In this document: one piece after another, positions 17,680 through 26,889 of the stretch
Position numbering within the stretch: position 1 is the stretch's first letter
How the letters are laid out: each line of letters starts with the position of its first letter
Assembly (NCBI GenBank): GCA_963732875.1
Contig: CAVTBD010000003.1
Location: 682,001 to 746,000 of the forward strand
Source: WHSO01 sp963732875
Lineage (GTDB): Bacteria; Pseudomonadota; Alphaproteobacteria; SMXQ01
DNA: 64,000 nucleotides
Direction: 5' to 3'
Translations under genes and position numbers: made by a program
The notes under the pieces: model-generated
Database searches by the model: none
What the model was told of the DNA's origin: nothing
What the model saw: only the letters and a program-made list of their open reading frames with translations

Positions 17680-17702
17680 CCTGAAATTTACATTTCAGGA
17701 GG
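17680..17702 (+). promoter_or_regulatory. 5'-UTR hairpin overlapping the ribosome binding site of the gene at 17709
   Basis: CCTGAAAT (17680-17687) and ATTTCAGG (17692-17699) form a perfect 8-bp, A/U-rich stem with loop TTAC. The 3' arm covers the first half of the AGGAGG Shine-Dalgarno (17697-17702), 6 nt before the ATG. The 140 bp upstream are strongly AT-rich. Translational control, for example thermosensing, is possible but not shown. Confidence 0.45.
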
Positions 17703-17708
17703 ACGGCC

Positions 17709-18098
17709 ATGACTGCAACCGTTTCTTACGAGGTCCATGTGATGCGAGGCGGCCGCTGGGTCACCTCAGGCGTCTATCAGGACAAGAACGAAGCCCTGCG
17801 CGACGCCCGCGGGCCGATGCGCAAGCGCTACCTCGGCATCCGCGTGGTCGAGGAGATCTTCGATCCCGAGCGTGACCGGTTCATGACGCGCACGCTCTAT
17901 CGCGACCAGTCGCGGACCGAGCAGGCGGTCTCCTCCCGCGAGGTGGTTGTTCCGAGGGGCGGTGCGGCGGCGGTCGCCGTTCACGACAACTTCGAGGCCA
18001 TCGGCGAACCCTTCAAGATGGCCGCGCTCGCCGTCATCAGCGTCTCCTCGATGCTGCTGTTCGCGATCGGTGGCCTGTTCTGGCTCGGGTTGGTGTGA
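17709..18098 (+). CDS. Conserved hypothetical protein with C-terminal membrane segment
   Basis: 129 residues. The N-terminal part reads as a small alpha/beta domain (VSYEVHVMRGGRWVTSGVYQDKNEALRDAR), which resembles proteins that record processing of a query string but is not a family I can name. A single hydrophobic segment at about residues 104-126 (AALAVISVSSMLLFAIGGLFW) makes it a tail-anchored or C-terminally anchored membrane protein. Strong AGGAGG before ATG 17709, partly inside the hairpin at 17680-17699. It stands alone between tRNA-Pro and a bidirectional terminator. Function unknown. Confidence 0.75.
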   Translation: MTATVSYEVHVMRGGRWVTSGVYQDKNEALRDARGPMRKRYLGIRVVEEIFDPERDRFMTRTLYRDQSRTEQAVSSREVVVPRGGAAAVAVHDNFEAIGEPFKMAALAVISVSSMLLFAIGGLFWLGLV

Positions 18099-18176
18099 TC
18101 CCGGGAGTGGCCCGAGGGTAGGCGGAGCGCTCTCTCCGCCAGGGCCGTTCACACCCTCGGATCGATATCCCGGAAA

Positions 18177-18212
18177 ACGGGGGACGCAGGCAGCGTCCCC
18201 CGTTTTTCTTTT
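18177..18212 (+). terminator. Strong intrinsic terminator, probably bidirectional
   Basis: Perfect 11-bp stem ACGGGGGACGC/GCGTCCCCCGT (18177-18187 and 18193-18203), then TTTTCTTTT. An A-run before the stem (GGAAAA) gives a T-run on the minus strand, so it can also stop the convergent polyprenyl synthase transcript. Confidence 0.9.
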
Positions 18213-18234
18213 ATGTGCGGTATGCGCGGGTGCG

Positions 18235-19255
18235 TCAGTAGGTGCGCGCGGCGCAGAACGCCACCACCTCCAGGAGCGCGCGCTTGACCTCGCTGTCCGG
18301 GAACAGGTCGAGGGCGTCGCGCGCGAGCTGGGTATAGTGGCGCGCGCGCTCGAGCAAATCGCCGAGCGCCCCGCAGCGGCGCAAGCAGCGCGATGGCGTG
18401 CTCGAGGTCGCCCTCCTTCTGCTCGACGTCTTCCAGGGTGCGCCGCCAGAACGTGCGCTCCTTGTCGTCGCCGCGCCGGAACGCGAGCACGGTCGGCAGC
18501 GTCACCTTGCCCTCGCGGAAGTCGTCGCCGGGCTCCTTGCCCATGGCGTCGGCGCCGCCGTCGTAGTCCATCACGTCGTCGGTGAGCTGGAACGCGATGC
18601 CGAGGTTGAGGCCGAACGCGTGCAGCGCCTCCTCCTCGACCTTGGGACGGCTCGCCACCACGGCGCCGAGCCGCGTCGCCGCCGCGAACAGGGTCGCGGT
18701 CTTGGCGGTGATGACTTCCAGGTAGGCCGCCTCGGAGGTCTCGGTGTCGTTGGCGGTGGTCAGCTGCAGCACCTCGCCCTCGGCGATCACGGCCGACGCA
18801 TTCGACAGGATCGCCAGCACGTCGAGCGAGCCGTCGGCCACCATCAGCTGGAACGCGCGTGAGAACAGGAAGTCGCCCACCAGCACGCTCGGCTTGTTGC
18901 CCCACAGCGTGTTGGCGGTGGCGATGCCGCGCCGGAGGTCGGAATCGTCGACCACGTCGTCGTGCAGCAGCGTCGCGGTATGGATGAACTCGACCGCGGC
19001 GGCGAGGCCGGTGTGGCGCGGCCCCTGGTAGCCGCACAGCCGCGCCGCGCCGAGCAGCAGCATCGGCCTGAGCCGCTTGCCGCCGGCGGCGATGATGTGC
19101 CCCGCGAGCTGCGGGATCAGCGCAACCGGGCTGTCCATGTGCTTCAGGATCGCCTGGTTGACGCGTCCCAGGTCTTCGGCGACCAGCGCGTGCAGGGCCT
19201 CGATCGAGGGCTTGGCGCGGTCGCGCTTGTCATCCAGGTTGACGACGATGGCCAA
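18235..19255 (-). CDS. ispB: Polyprenyl (octaprenyl-type) diphosphate synthase, frameshifted
   Basis: Trans-prenyl chain-elongation enzyme for the quinone side chain. First aspartate-rich motif LLHDDVVDDSDLRRG; second LTDDVMDYDGGADAMGK; also GGKRLRPMLLL. Typical start MAIVVNLDD. Near 18368-18385 a single extra base shifts the frame: with one T removed the tail reads LLRRCGALGDLLERARHYTQ and ends ALLEVVAFCAARTY, with the stop at 18235, as expected for the family (about 340 aa). As written, the C-terminus runs into nonsense. Assembly error is more likely than a true mutation because the enzyme is normally essential. Confidence 0.88.
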
Positions 19256-19424
19256 AAGGGTTCTCCGCGGTCCGGCGCGCCCCCTTGTGCGGTAACGTGC
19301 GGCGGGGCGGCAGCCTTTGTATCTGGCCCCCGCTTGACGCGGAGGTTATGGTCGCGGAGCATAAAAGGGCACCCCCGTTACTGCAACCCCGTCCGCCGGG
19401 TGCTCGGGCCAGCCGGAGCCGTCT

Positions 19425-19695
19425 GTGAAGGAGCTGTTCAGAACCAACGATCCCGTCCTCGTGTCGTGGGCGGAGGCGCTGCTCGCGGCGGAGCAGTATC
19501 CCCGTGTTCGTGTTCGATCTCCACACCTCGACCTTGGAAGGCAGCATCAGCGCGATTCCCCGCCGCGTCATGGTCGATGACCGCAACGTCGTCCGCGCCC
19601 GCACGCTGGTGGAGGCGGCGCGTGCCGAGATCGGGCTCGCCGCCGACATCCGCTGGCGTTCCGATGACGGGCCCGACACTGGGGTGGACGCGTGA
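19425..19695 (+). CDS. DUF2007 domain protein (putative signal-transducing), frameshifted
   Basis: Small protein of about 89 residues. The first frame from GTG 19425 gives MKELFRTNDPVLVSWAEALL, and the second gives PVFVFDLHTSTLEGSISAIP and RRVMVDDRNVVRARTLVEAA. Together they match the DUF2007 family. The join is near 19496-19500, where removing one T restores one frame (EQIPVFVFD). Its stop overlaps the methyltransferase start (19692), so the two are translationally coupled. Cytoplasmic; biochemical role unknown. Confidence 0.75.
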
Positions 19696-20481
19696 GCCTG
19701 CCGCCCGAGGGCACCCCCGGCGAGGTCAGCGAGGACGGCTTCCTCGACAACCGCGTGCGCCTGCGCCAGCCCGCCGACGGCTACCGTGCCGCCATCGATC
19801 CGGTGTTCCTGGCCGCCGCCGTGCCGGCGGAAGCGGGCGAGCGCGCGCTCGACATCGGTACCGGCGTCGGCACCGCGGCGATCCTGCTCGCCTGGCGCGT
19901 GCCGGGCCTGCGCGTCACCGGCATCGAGGTCGATCCTGCCTTGCTGCGGCTCGCCAACGACAACGCCCGCCTCAACCGCCTCGAGGACCGCGTCGAGTTC
20001 ATGGTCGGCGACCTGACCCGCCCGCCCGCGCGCCTCGCGCCCGGCAGCTTCAACCACGTGCTCGCCAATCCGCCGTTCCTCGAACCCGAGCGCGCCGACG
20101 CCTCGCCCCATGCCGGGCGCGTGCGCGCCGGCATCGAGGCCCAGGGCGCCGGGACTCGAAGCCTGGGTGCGGTTCGGCTGCGTCATGGCGCGCGACCGCG
20201 GCACCATCACCATGGTGCACCGCGCCGACCGGCTCGACGATCTGCTCGCGGTGCTGCGCGGGCGCGCCGGCGGCATCACGGTCTATCCTTTGTGGCCCGA
20301 CCGCTCGGCGAAGCCCGCCGCGCGCGTGCTGGTGCAGGCGGTCAAGGGTTCGCACGCGCCCATGCGCCTTGCCCAGGGCATGGTGCTGCACGAGGACGGC
20401 GGCGGCTACACGCCGGAAGCGGACGCCGTGCTGCGCCACGGCGCGCCGCTGCCGATCCATGGCCGCAGCGGCGGCGCATGA
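19692..20481 (+). CDS. SAM-dependent methyltransferase, tRNA1(Val) A37 N6-methyltransferase-like, frameshifted
   Basis: Class I methyltransferase: SAM motif ALDIGTGVGTAAILLAWR, acidic end of strand 2 VTGIEVDPALLRLA, and the N6-adenine catalytic motif NPPF (VLANPPFLEPE). This fits the TrmN6/YfiC group. The frame breaks near 20140-20160; the rest continues in another frame (EAWVRFGCVMARDRGTITMV to the stop at 20481). About 260 residues in total once repaired. It is followed 7 nt later by the S49 peptidase gene. Confidence 0.82.
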
Positions 20482-20488
20482 CCTCGCC

Positions 20489-21336
20489 ATGATTCCCGAT
20501 TTCCTCCGCCCCCTGATGCCCATCAAGCGCCTGCGCGAGCCGGCGCCGCTCGTTTCCGTGCTACGCCTCGACGGCGTCATCGGCACGGTCGGGCCGCTGC
20601 GCCGCGGCCTCGACGCCGGCCGGCTCGATGCGGTGATCGAGCGCGCTTTTGCTCCAAAACGTCTCGCCGCCGTCGCGCTGGTGGTCAATTCGCCGGGCGG
20701 CTCGCCGGTGCAGTCCTCGCTGATCCATGCCCGCATCCGCGCGCTCGCCGACGAGAAGGGCGTGCCGGTGCTGGCCTTCGTCGAGGACGTGGCGGCGTCG
20801 GGCGGCTACTGGCTCGCGCTCGCGGGCGACGAGATCTGGGCGGACGCGTCCTCCATCGTCGGCTCGATCGGCGTCATCACCCGCTCGTTCGGCCTGGTCG
20901 ATGCCATCGCCAGGCTCGGCGTCGAGCGCCGCGTCCATGCCTCGGGCGCGCGCAAGGGGGCGCTCGATCCGTTCCGCCCCGAGCAGCCGAGGATGCCGCC
21001 ATGCTGGAGGCGGTCCAGGCGCGACATCTTCGCCGCCTTCAAGGACCTCGTGCGCGAGCGCCGCAGCGACCGCCTCAAGGGCCTGGAGGACGACCTGTTC
21101 TCGGGCGCGTTCTGGTCGGGCCGGGGTGCGCTCGCGCTTGGCCTGATCGATGGCATCGGCAATGCCCGTACCGTGCTCGGGAACGGTTCGGCGAGCGGGT
21201 GCGCCTGCGCGCCGTCGCGGGCCGCCGCTCCTGGCTCCGGCGCCGGTTCGGCACCGACGGCCTCGCCGCCGGTCTGGCCGGGGCCGCCATCGGGGCGGCG
21301 GAGGAACGCGCGCTGTGGGGACGCTACGGCCTGTAG
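20489..21336 (+). CDS. S49 family peptidase (SppA/SohB-like), multiply frameshifted
   Basis: Signal-peptide-peptidase-type serine protease. Features: VSVLRLDGVIG, VVNSPGGSPVQSSLI, catalytic Ser in VAASGGYWLALAGDEIWA, and the general-base Lys region SGARKGALDPF. The frame breaks three times: a lost base near 20990 and a gained base near 21025 (true reading about EDAAMLEAVQ then RDIFAAFKDLV), then a shift near 21175-21185, after which ERFGERVRLRAVAGRRSW runs to the stop at 21336. About 280 residues when repaired. Upstream gene is 7 nt away. Membrane attachment is not evident. Confidence 0.85.
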
Positions 21337-21398
21337 CCTGTAACGGCGCTTTCCCTCCATTTCTTGCCCTTTTCAGCGCCGCCCTCTAAAACAGCGCC

Positions 21399-21641
21399 AT
21401 GTTGGGAATGAGCATCGGCAAGCTTCTCGTCCTTGTCCTCGTGGTCCTGGTCGTCTGGAACCTGTTCAAGTGGTTCGGGCGGCGCGGGGCGCAGGCGACG
21501 ACGCGGGCGCGCGCCAACAGGGCGGAGGCGCGCAGCGTGGGCGAGGACCTGATCGCGTGCCCTGCCTGCGGCACCTACGCGACCCGGGGGCTCGCCACCT
21601 GTCCCTCGGGGCGCGACGACTGCCCGCTCAAGGCGCGCTAG
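21399..21641 (+). CDS. Small membrane protein with zinc-ribbon-like tail
   Basis: 80 residues. Hydrophobic N-terminal segment (about residues 6-25) and a C-terminal four-cysteine-poor ribbon, CPACGTYATRGLATCPSGRDDC. This resembles the short PP0621-type proteins often found near housekeeping genes, but function is unknown. It lies 16 nt upstream of glyQ and may share its transcript. Confidence 0.7.
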   Translation: MLGMSIGKLLVLVLVVLVVWNLFKWFGRRGAQATTRARANRAEARSVGEDLIACPACGTYATRGLATCPSGRDDCPLKAR

Positions 21642-21657
21642 CGGCAAGGACCGAGCC

Positions 21658-22547
21658 ATGGCCTCACCCTCCGCCGCGCGCAAGGCATCCGACGCGCCCT
21701 CGTTCCAGGAGCTGATCCTCCGGCTGCAGAGCTACTGGGCGGCGCAGGGCTGCCTGATCCTGCAGCCCTACGACATGGAGATGGGGGCGGGCACGTTCCA
21801 TCCCGCGACCACGCTGCGCGCGCTCGGCCCCGAGCCGTGGCGCGCCGCCTACGTGCAGCCGTGCCGCCGCCCCACCGACGGGCGCTACGGCGAGAACCCG
21901 AACCGCCTGCAGCACTATTACCAGTACCAGGTGGTCCTCAAGCCCTCGCCCGACGACGTGCAGGCGCTCTACCTCAAGAGCCTGGAGGCGCTCGGCATCA
22001 CCTCGAAGCTCCACGACATCCGCTTCGTCGAGGACGACTGGGAGAGCCCGACGCTGGGCGCCTGGGGCCTCGGCTGGGAAGTGTGGTGCGACGGCATGGA
22101 AGTGACCCAGTTCACCTACTTCCAGCAGGTGGGCGGGATCGAATGCGCGCCGGTGACCGTCGGAGCTCACCTACGGGCTGGAGCGCCTCGCCATGTACGT
22201 GCAGGGCGTCGAGAACGTCTACGACCTCGACTTCAACGGCCACGGCGTCAAGTACGGCGACGTGTTCCTGCAGAACGAGCGCGAGTTCTCGGCCTACAAT
22301 TTCGAGTACGCCGACACGCAGCTCCTGTCGGAAGGCTTCCAGAAGGCCCAGGGCGAGTGCAAGCGGCTGCTGGACGCGAAGCTTGCGCTGCCCGCCTACG
22401 ACCAGTGCATCAAGGCGAGCCACATGTTCAACCTGCTGGATGCGCGCGGCGTGATCGCCGTGACCGAACGCGCCGCCTATATCCAGCGCGTGCGCGACCT
22501 CGCCAAGGCGTGCTGCGAGGCATGGCTCGCCTCGAGGAGCGCGGTAG
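21658..22547 (+). CDS. glyQ: Glycine--tRNA ligase alpha subunit, frameshifted
   Basis: Catalytic subunit of the heterotetrameric bacterial GlyRS. Family-typical text: SFQELILRLQSYWAAQGC, QPYDMEMGAGTFHPAT, YVQPCRRPTDGRYGENPNRLQ, WEVWCDGMEVTQFTYFQQVGG. An extra G near 22162-22166 moves the frame; removing it gives APVTVELTYGLERLAMYVQGVE, and the rest follows to CEAWLA. The exact C-terminus is uncertain because another shift probably lies at 22515-22545. The stop given (TAG 22545-22547) is the best candidate and sits 1 nt before glyS. Essential gene, so the breaks point to sequence error. Confidence 0.9.
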
Positions 22548-22548
22548 C

Positions 22549-24698
22549 GTGGCCGAATTCCTGCTCGAGATCCTGTCGGAAGAAATTCCCGCCCGCATGC
22601 AGGCGCGCGCGGCGGAAGACCTCGCGCGTCTGGTCTCCGAGGCGCTGACCGCCCAGGGGCTCGACCACAAGACCTCGGAAGCCTTCGCCACGCCGCGCCG
22701 CCTGGTGCTGCTGGTGGACGGGCTCGCCGAGAGCCAGCCCGACGTCAAGGACGAGCGCAAGGGCCCTGCCGTGGGCGCGCCCGACAAGGCGATCCAGGGT
22801 TTCCTCGGCTCGGTCGGGCTCACGCTGGAGCAGTGCGAGAAGCGCGACGTCAAGGGCAAGGAATTCTGGTTCGCGGTGATCGAGCGCAAGGGCCGCCCGA
22901 CCGCCGACGTGCTCGCCACCATCGTGCCCGACGTGCTGGCGAAGTTTCCGTGGCCCAAGTCCATGCGCTGGGGCGCGGGCGAGACGCGCTGGGTGCGCCC
23001 GATCCATTCCATCCTCGCCCTGTTCGCGAGCCGTGTGGTGGATTTCGAGTTCGCCGGCCTGCGCGCGGGCGACACCACGCGCGGGCACCGCTTCATGGGC
23101 GCCGAGACCTTCCGCGTCGCCGCCTTCGCCGATTACCGCGTGGGCCTGCGCCAGCGCTACGTCATGCTGCACCCCGAGGAGCGCGTCGAGACCCTGCTCG
23201 ACGACGCCGACCGCCTCGCCGAGGCCGAGGGGCTGAAGCTGCGCAACGATCCCGCGCTGGTGGCCGAGGTCGCCGGGCTGGTGGAATGGCCGGTGGCGCT
23301 GATCGGGCGCATCGACGACGCCTTCATGGACGTGCCGGCCGAGGTGCTCACCGAATCCATGCGTGCCCACCAGAAGTATTTCGCGCTGCAGACGAAAGAC
23401 GGCAAGTTTGCGCCGCGCTTCATCACCATCGCCAACATGATGACCGACGACGGCGGCGCGGCGGTGACCGCCGGCAACGAGCGCGTGCTGCGCGCGCGGC
23501 TGTCGGACGCGCGCTTCTTCTGGGACCAGGACCGCAAGGCGCCGCTCGAATTGCGCGTCGCCAAGCTGCGCGAGATCACCTTCCACGCCAGGCTCGGCAC
23601 GGTCGCGGAGAAGGTCGACCGCATGGAAAGCCTCGCCGCCGAGCTGTGTGCGTTCATCCCAGGTGCCGACCGCAACAAGGCGACCCGCGCCGCGCATCTC
23701 GCCAAGGCCGACCTCGTCACCGGCATGGTGGGCGAGTTCCCGGAGCTGCAGGGCGTGATGGGCCGCTACTACGCGGTGCAAGACGGCGAGGATGCCGACG
23801 TCGCCGACGCCATCGCCCAGCACTATTCGCCCAAGGGCCCGAACAATTCCTGCCCGACCGCGCCGGTCGCCGTCGCCGTGGCGCTCGCCGACAAGATCGA
23901 TTCGCTGGTGGGGTTCTTCGCCATGGGCGAGAAGCCGACCGGCTCGCGCGATCCGTTCGCGCTGCGCCGTGCCGCGCTCGGCGTGATCCGCATCGTCACC
24001 GAGAACGGGCTCAGAATTCCGCTAGAAGCGATATTTGCGACGGCTCTTAATTCTTATCTTGATGCAGGCAACGAATTTGTCAGGCAGACAAGAAAAGAGG
24101 CAGCAGATCGAGTGGGGGCTGATGGCGGCTTGCGCGCTCAGTTGGAGATCCTCTCGCGAAATGATTCACGATGCGGGAGCTTATGGCGTTCTTCGCCGAC
24201 CGGCTCAAGGTGCAGATGCGCGAGAAGGGCGTGCGCCACGACCTGATCGAGGCGGTCTTCACGTTGGGTGGCGAGGACGACCTGGTGCGGCTGCTCACGC
24301 GCGTCGATGCGCTGACCGCGCTGCTCGGCACCGAGGACGGCGCCAACCTGCTCACCGCCTACCGGCGCGCCGCCAACATCGTCGCCATCGAGGAAAAGAA
24401 GGACAAGACAACCTACGACGGCGCGGTGGACGAAGCCCTCCTGCGCGAGCCGCCGGAGCGGCGCCTCAACGAGGTGCTGGGGCTCGAGGCGCAGGCCCTC
24501 GACCTGACCCTCGGGGCGGAGAAGTACGGCGACGCCATGGCCGCGCTCGCCAACCTGCGCAAGCCGGTGGACGACTTCTTCGACCGCGTCACGGTCAACT
24601 GCGACGAGCCGGACGTGCGCGCCAACCGCCTGCGGCTGCTGTCGCGCATCCGCGCCGCGCTCAACCGCGTTGCCGATTTCTCGAAGATCGAAGGATAG
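22549..24698 (+). CDS. glyS: Glycine--tRNA ligase beta subunit, frameshifted
   Basis: tRNA-binding subunit of GlyRS. Starts at GTG 22549 (VAEFLLEILSEEIPARMQ). Conserved blocks include TPRRLVLLVDGL, FPWPKSMRWG, HRFMGAETF, LTESMRAHQKYFAL, LPTAPVAVA-like NSCPTAPVAVAVALADKIDSL and GSRDPFALRRAALGVIRI. Near 24171-24180 one base is out of place; the C-terminal anticodon-binding-like domain continues as MAFFADRLKVQMREKG to the stop at 24698. The segment 24015-24140 has AT-rich codons (AGA, CTT, TCT, AAT) unlike the rest. About 715 residues, the usual length. Confidence 0.92.
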
Positions 24699-24731
24699 GG
24701 CCGCTTCCGATAGTCGGCAGTATCGAGGGGG

Positions 24732-25670
24732 TCACTTACCACGGTGAGCCAATAATGTGGCTCCCCAATCGCCGGATACAATCAAATTCGCGGTTTCGTC
24801 GATAATATGGTCGACGACCGCCGAACTGGCCCGAGTGTCGCTTCGATCTGATGGCAGCGCCAACATGATCTGCCGGCGCAATTTGGGGGCGACCAGAGGC
24901 GCAACAGTAAATGGATGCGCGCGTGTTCCTTCAGATAGCGCAGACTTTGGGAGGATCGTATACCCCAGTCCTCTCTCCACCAGGTTTTTGAGCACGACCA
25001 GCGAATCGGCCTCGAAGCGAACCTTCAGCGAGTGTTTTCCGCGTGCGGCGGCATTCTCGACGATTGCGCGAATTCCGCGAGTCCGGCTGGTCAGAATAAG
25101 ATCCAGCTTCGCCAACTGCGAAAACCGCACCGGGTGGTCCGGTTTCAGATCGCTATTCGGCGGGCCCACGAGAAACAACTCCTCGGAAAGAAGCTCCATG
25201 GCGCGAAAATGCGAACTGGTTGACGGGCCATAAAGCAGGCCGACATCGATTTCGCCGGTCTGAAGCAATTCCACCAAGCGTACCGATGAACCCTCGACAA
25301 TTCGGAGAGAAACCTCCGGCAGCGCAGCCGCCACGCGTTCGACCAAACGAACCGAAAGAACATGACTCAACGTTCCCATGATGCCGAGGGACACTTGCCC
25401 GGCAATCTTCGATGCCGTCGATCGAACGTCGATAACCGTCTGATCGATTTGGCGAACCAGTCCTGAAATGCGCTCGAAAAATTCTTCGCCTGGACCGGTA
25501 AGCTGCATGCCCCTCGGGCTCCGGTGAAATAATTGAATCCCGAGTGCGCTTTCCAGCATCTTGATCTGGCGGGACAGGGCCGGTTGAGCGAGGCGAAGTC
25601 GGTCGGAGGCCTTGCTTAAGGAGCCCGTTTGAGCAACCAGAATAAAAGTTCTCAGTTCCTTTAAATCCAT
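24732..25670 (-). CDS. LysR family transcriptional regulator
   Basis: 312 residues. N-terminal winged HTH in MDLKELRTFILVAQTGSLSKASDRLRLAQPALSRQIKMLE; C-terminal periplasmic-binding-like effector domain. Start at ATG 25670, the classic LysR opening; an upstream in-frame ATG adds only 14 atypical residues. It is divergent from the amidohydrolase-dehydrogenase pair, the usual arrangement for a regulator of its neighbours. Base composition and codons are visibly more AT-rich than flanking genes, so recent acquisition is possible. Effector unknown. Confidence 0.9.
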   Translation of the reverse strand: MDLKELRTFILVAQTGSLSKASDRLRLAQPALSRQIKMLESALGIQLFHRSPRGMQLTGPGEEFFERISGLVRQIDQTVIDVRSTASKIAGQVSLGIMGTLSHVLSVRLVERVAAALPEVSLRIVEGSSVRLVELLQTGEIDVGLLYGPSTSSHFRAMELLSEELFLVGPPNSDLKPDHPVRFSQLAKLDLILTSRTRGIRAIVENAAARGKHSLKVRFEADSLVVLKNLVERGLGYTILPKSALSEGTRAHPFTVAPLVAPKLRRQIMLALPSDRSDTRASSAVVDHIIDETANLIVSGDWGATLLAHRGK

Positions 25671-25788
25671 TGCGCGCTCGATATGCCGTATCTTTATAGT
25701 GAGTATAAGCATTTTCTAATTTTTTGAATATTGGCCTCACATTAAATTCCGGCAACCCAATTCCATGAATACGAACCGGAGGACAAAC

Positions 25789-26874
25789 ATGGCGATGCAG
25801 AACACGATCAGGGTCATCGACGGCGACGGCCATATCCAGGAGGACGAGGCCGCCATCATCGCCCACATGGATGCCAACTACCGGCCCATCATCGAACGGC
25901 TGGGCGACGTGTTCCCGCCGCTCGATCATCTCCACGCCGGGCGCGCTGTGGAGACGCCGCCCAAGCGCGACGGCCGTCCCGCCATGGACCCCAGGGGCTG
26001 GCTCAAGTTTCTTGAGGATGTCGGCATCGAGCAGACGGTCCTGTATCCGACCCGCGCGCTCGCCTACGGCAAGATCGTCAGTCAGGACTATGCCGTCGCG
26101 GCGTGCCGCGCCTACAACGACTGGCTATACGACACCTACGTAAGGTTCAATCCGCGCTTCAACGGCATGGCCATCATCCCGATGCAGGACCCGGCGGAAG
26201 CGGCGGTGGAGCTGCGCCGTGCCGTGAAGGAGCTCGGCATGCTGGGCGCCATGATGCCGTCGAACGGTCTGTCTGAGCCGCTCGGCAACAAGGTCTACTG
26301 GCCGGTGTTCGAGGAGGCCGACCGGCTCCGTTGCTGCCTCGCCGTACATGGTGGCTGCCACGACCGCTTCGGGCTCGACCACATGAACATGTACGTGCCG
26401 GTCCATGCGCTCGGCCATCCCTGGGGCCTCACGCTCAATTGCGCCAACATGATCTACAACGGCATCTTCGAGCGCTTCCCCAACGTCCGCATTGCGTTCC
26501 TCGAAGGCGGCATCGCCTGGTTCCTGATGCTGCTGGAGCGCCTGCACGCCTCGCACGAAACTCATTTCCAGTACATGCCGAAGGGGATGCTCGGCGTGCG
26601 GGAGGAAGACGATCCCGGCGATTACATCCGCAAATTGATCGACAGCGACCGGCTGTTCCTCGGTATCGAGACCGAGGAGCTGACCCTGCCGTTCGCCATC
26701 AAGGTATTGGGAAACAAGCCATTTTTGTACTCCTCCGACTTCCCGCACGAGGTCACCAACGAAAGCTGCAAGCACGACATCGGCGAGTTGATGGAAAGCG
26801 ACGAGATCGGCGACAAGGACAAGACGGCGATCCTCTATGAGAACGCCGCGCGCTTCTACAAGCTTCACTCGTAG
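25789..26874 (+). CDS. Amidohydrolase-2 family metal-dependent hydrolase/decarboxylase
   Basis: 361-residue TIM-barrel hydrolase of the ACMSD/amidohydrolase-2 type. Metal-site candidates: the D-x-H of VIDGDGHIQEDE, His in AVHGGCHDRFG, a His-rich middle (VPVHALGHPWG) and the terminal Asp in YSSDFPHE. The start is ATG 25789, with AGGAGGACAAAC immediately before it, rather than ATG 25765. Followed 15 nt later by a zinc dehydrogenase. The pair suggests catabolism of an aromatic or cyclic compound under control of the divergent LysR gene; the substrate is not evident. Confidence 0.88.
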   Translation: MAMQNTIRVIDGDGHIQEDEAAIIAHMDANYRPIIERLGDVFPPLDHLHAGRAVETPPKRDGRPAMDPRGWLKFLEDVGIEQTVLYPTRALAYGKIVSQDYAVAACRAYNDWLYDTYVRFNPRFNGMAIIPMQDPAEAAVELRRAVKELGMLGAMMPSNGLSEPLGNKVYWPVFEEADRLRCCLAVHGGCHDRFGLDHMNMYVPVHALGHPWGLTLNCANMIYNGIFERFPNVRIAFLEGGIAWFLMLLERLHASHETHFQYMPKGMLGVREEDDPGDYIRKLIDSDRLFLGIETEELTLPFAIKVLGNKPFLYSSDFPHEVTNESCKHDIGELMESDEIGDKDKTAILYENAARFYKLHS

Positions 26875-26889
26875 GGACGGAGCCGGATC

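Noticed and set aside
18962..21343. 793-codon frame spanning several genes
   Set aside because: Joins antisense polyprenyl synthase sequence to the S49 peptidase through frame slips; only the part from 20489 is real.
21658..24246. Apparent GlyQ-GlyS fusion protein of 862 residues
   Set aside because: Created by frameshifts; the middle part is out-of-frame nonsense, and both subunits have separate starts and ends.
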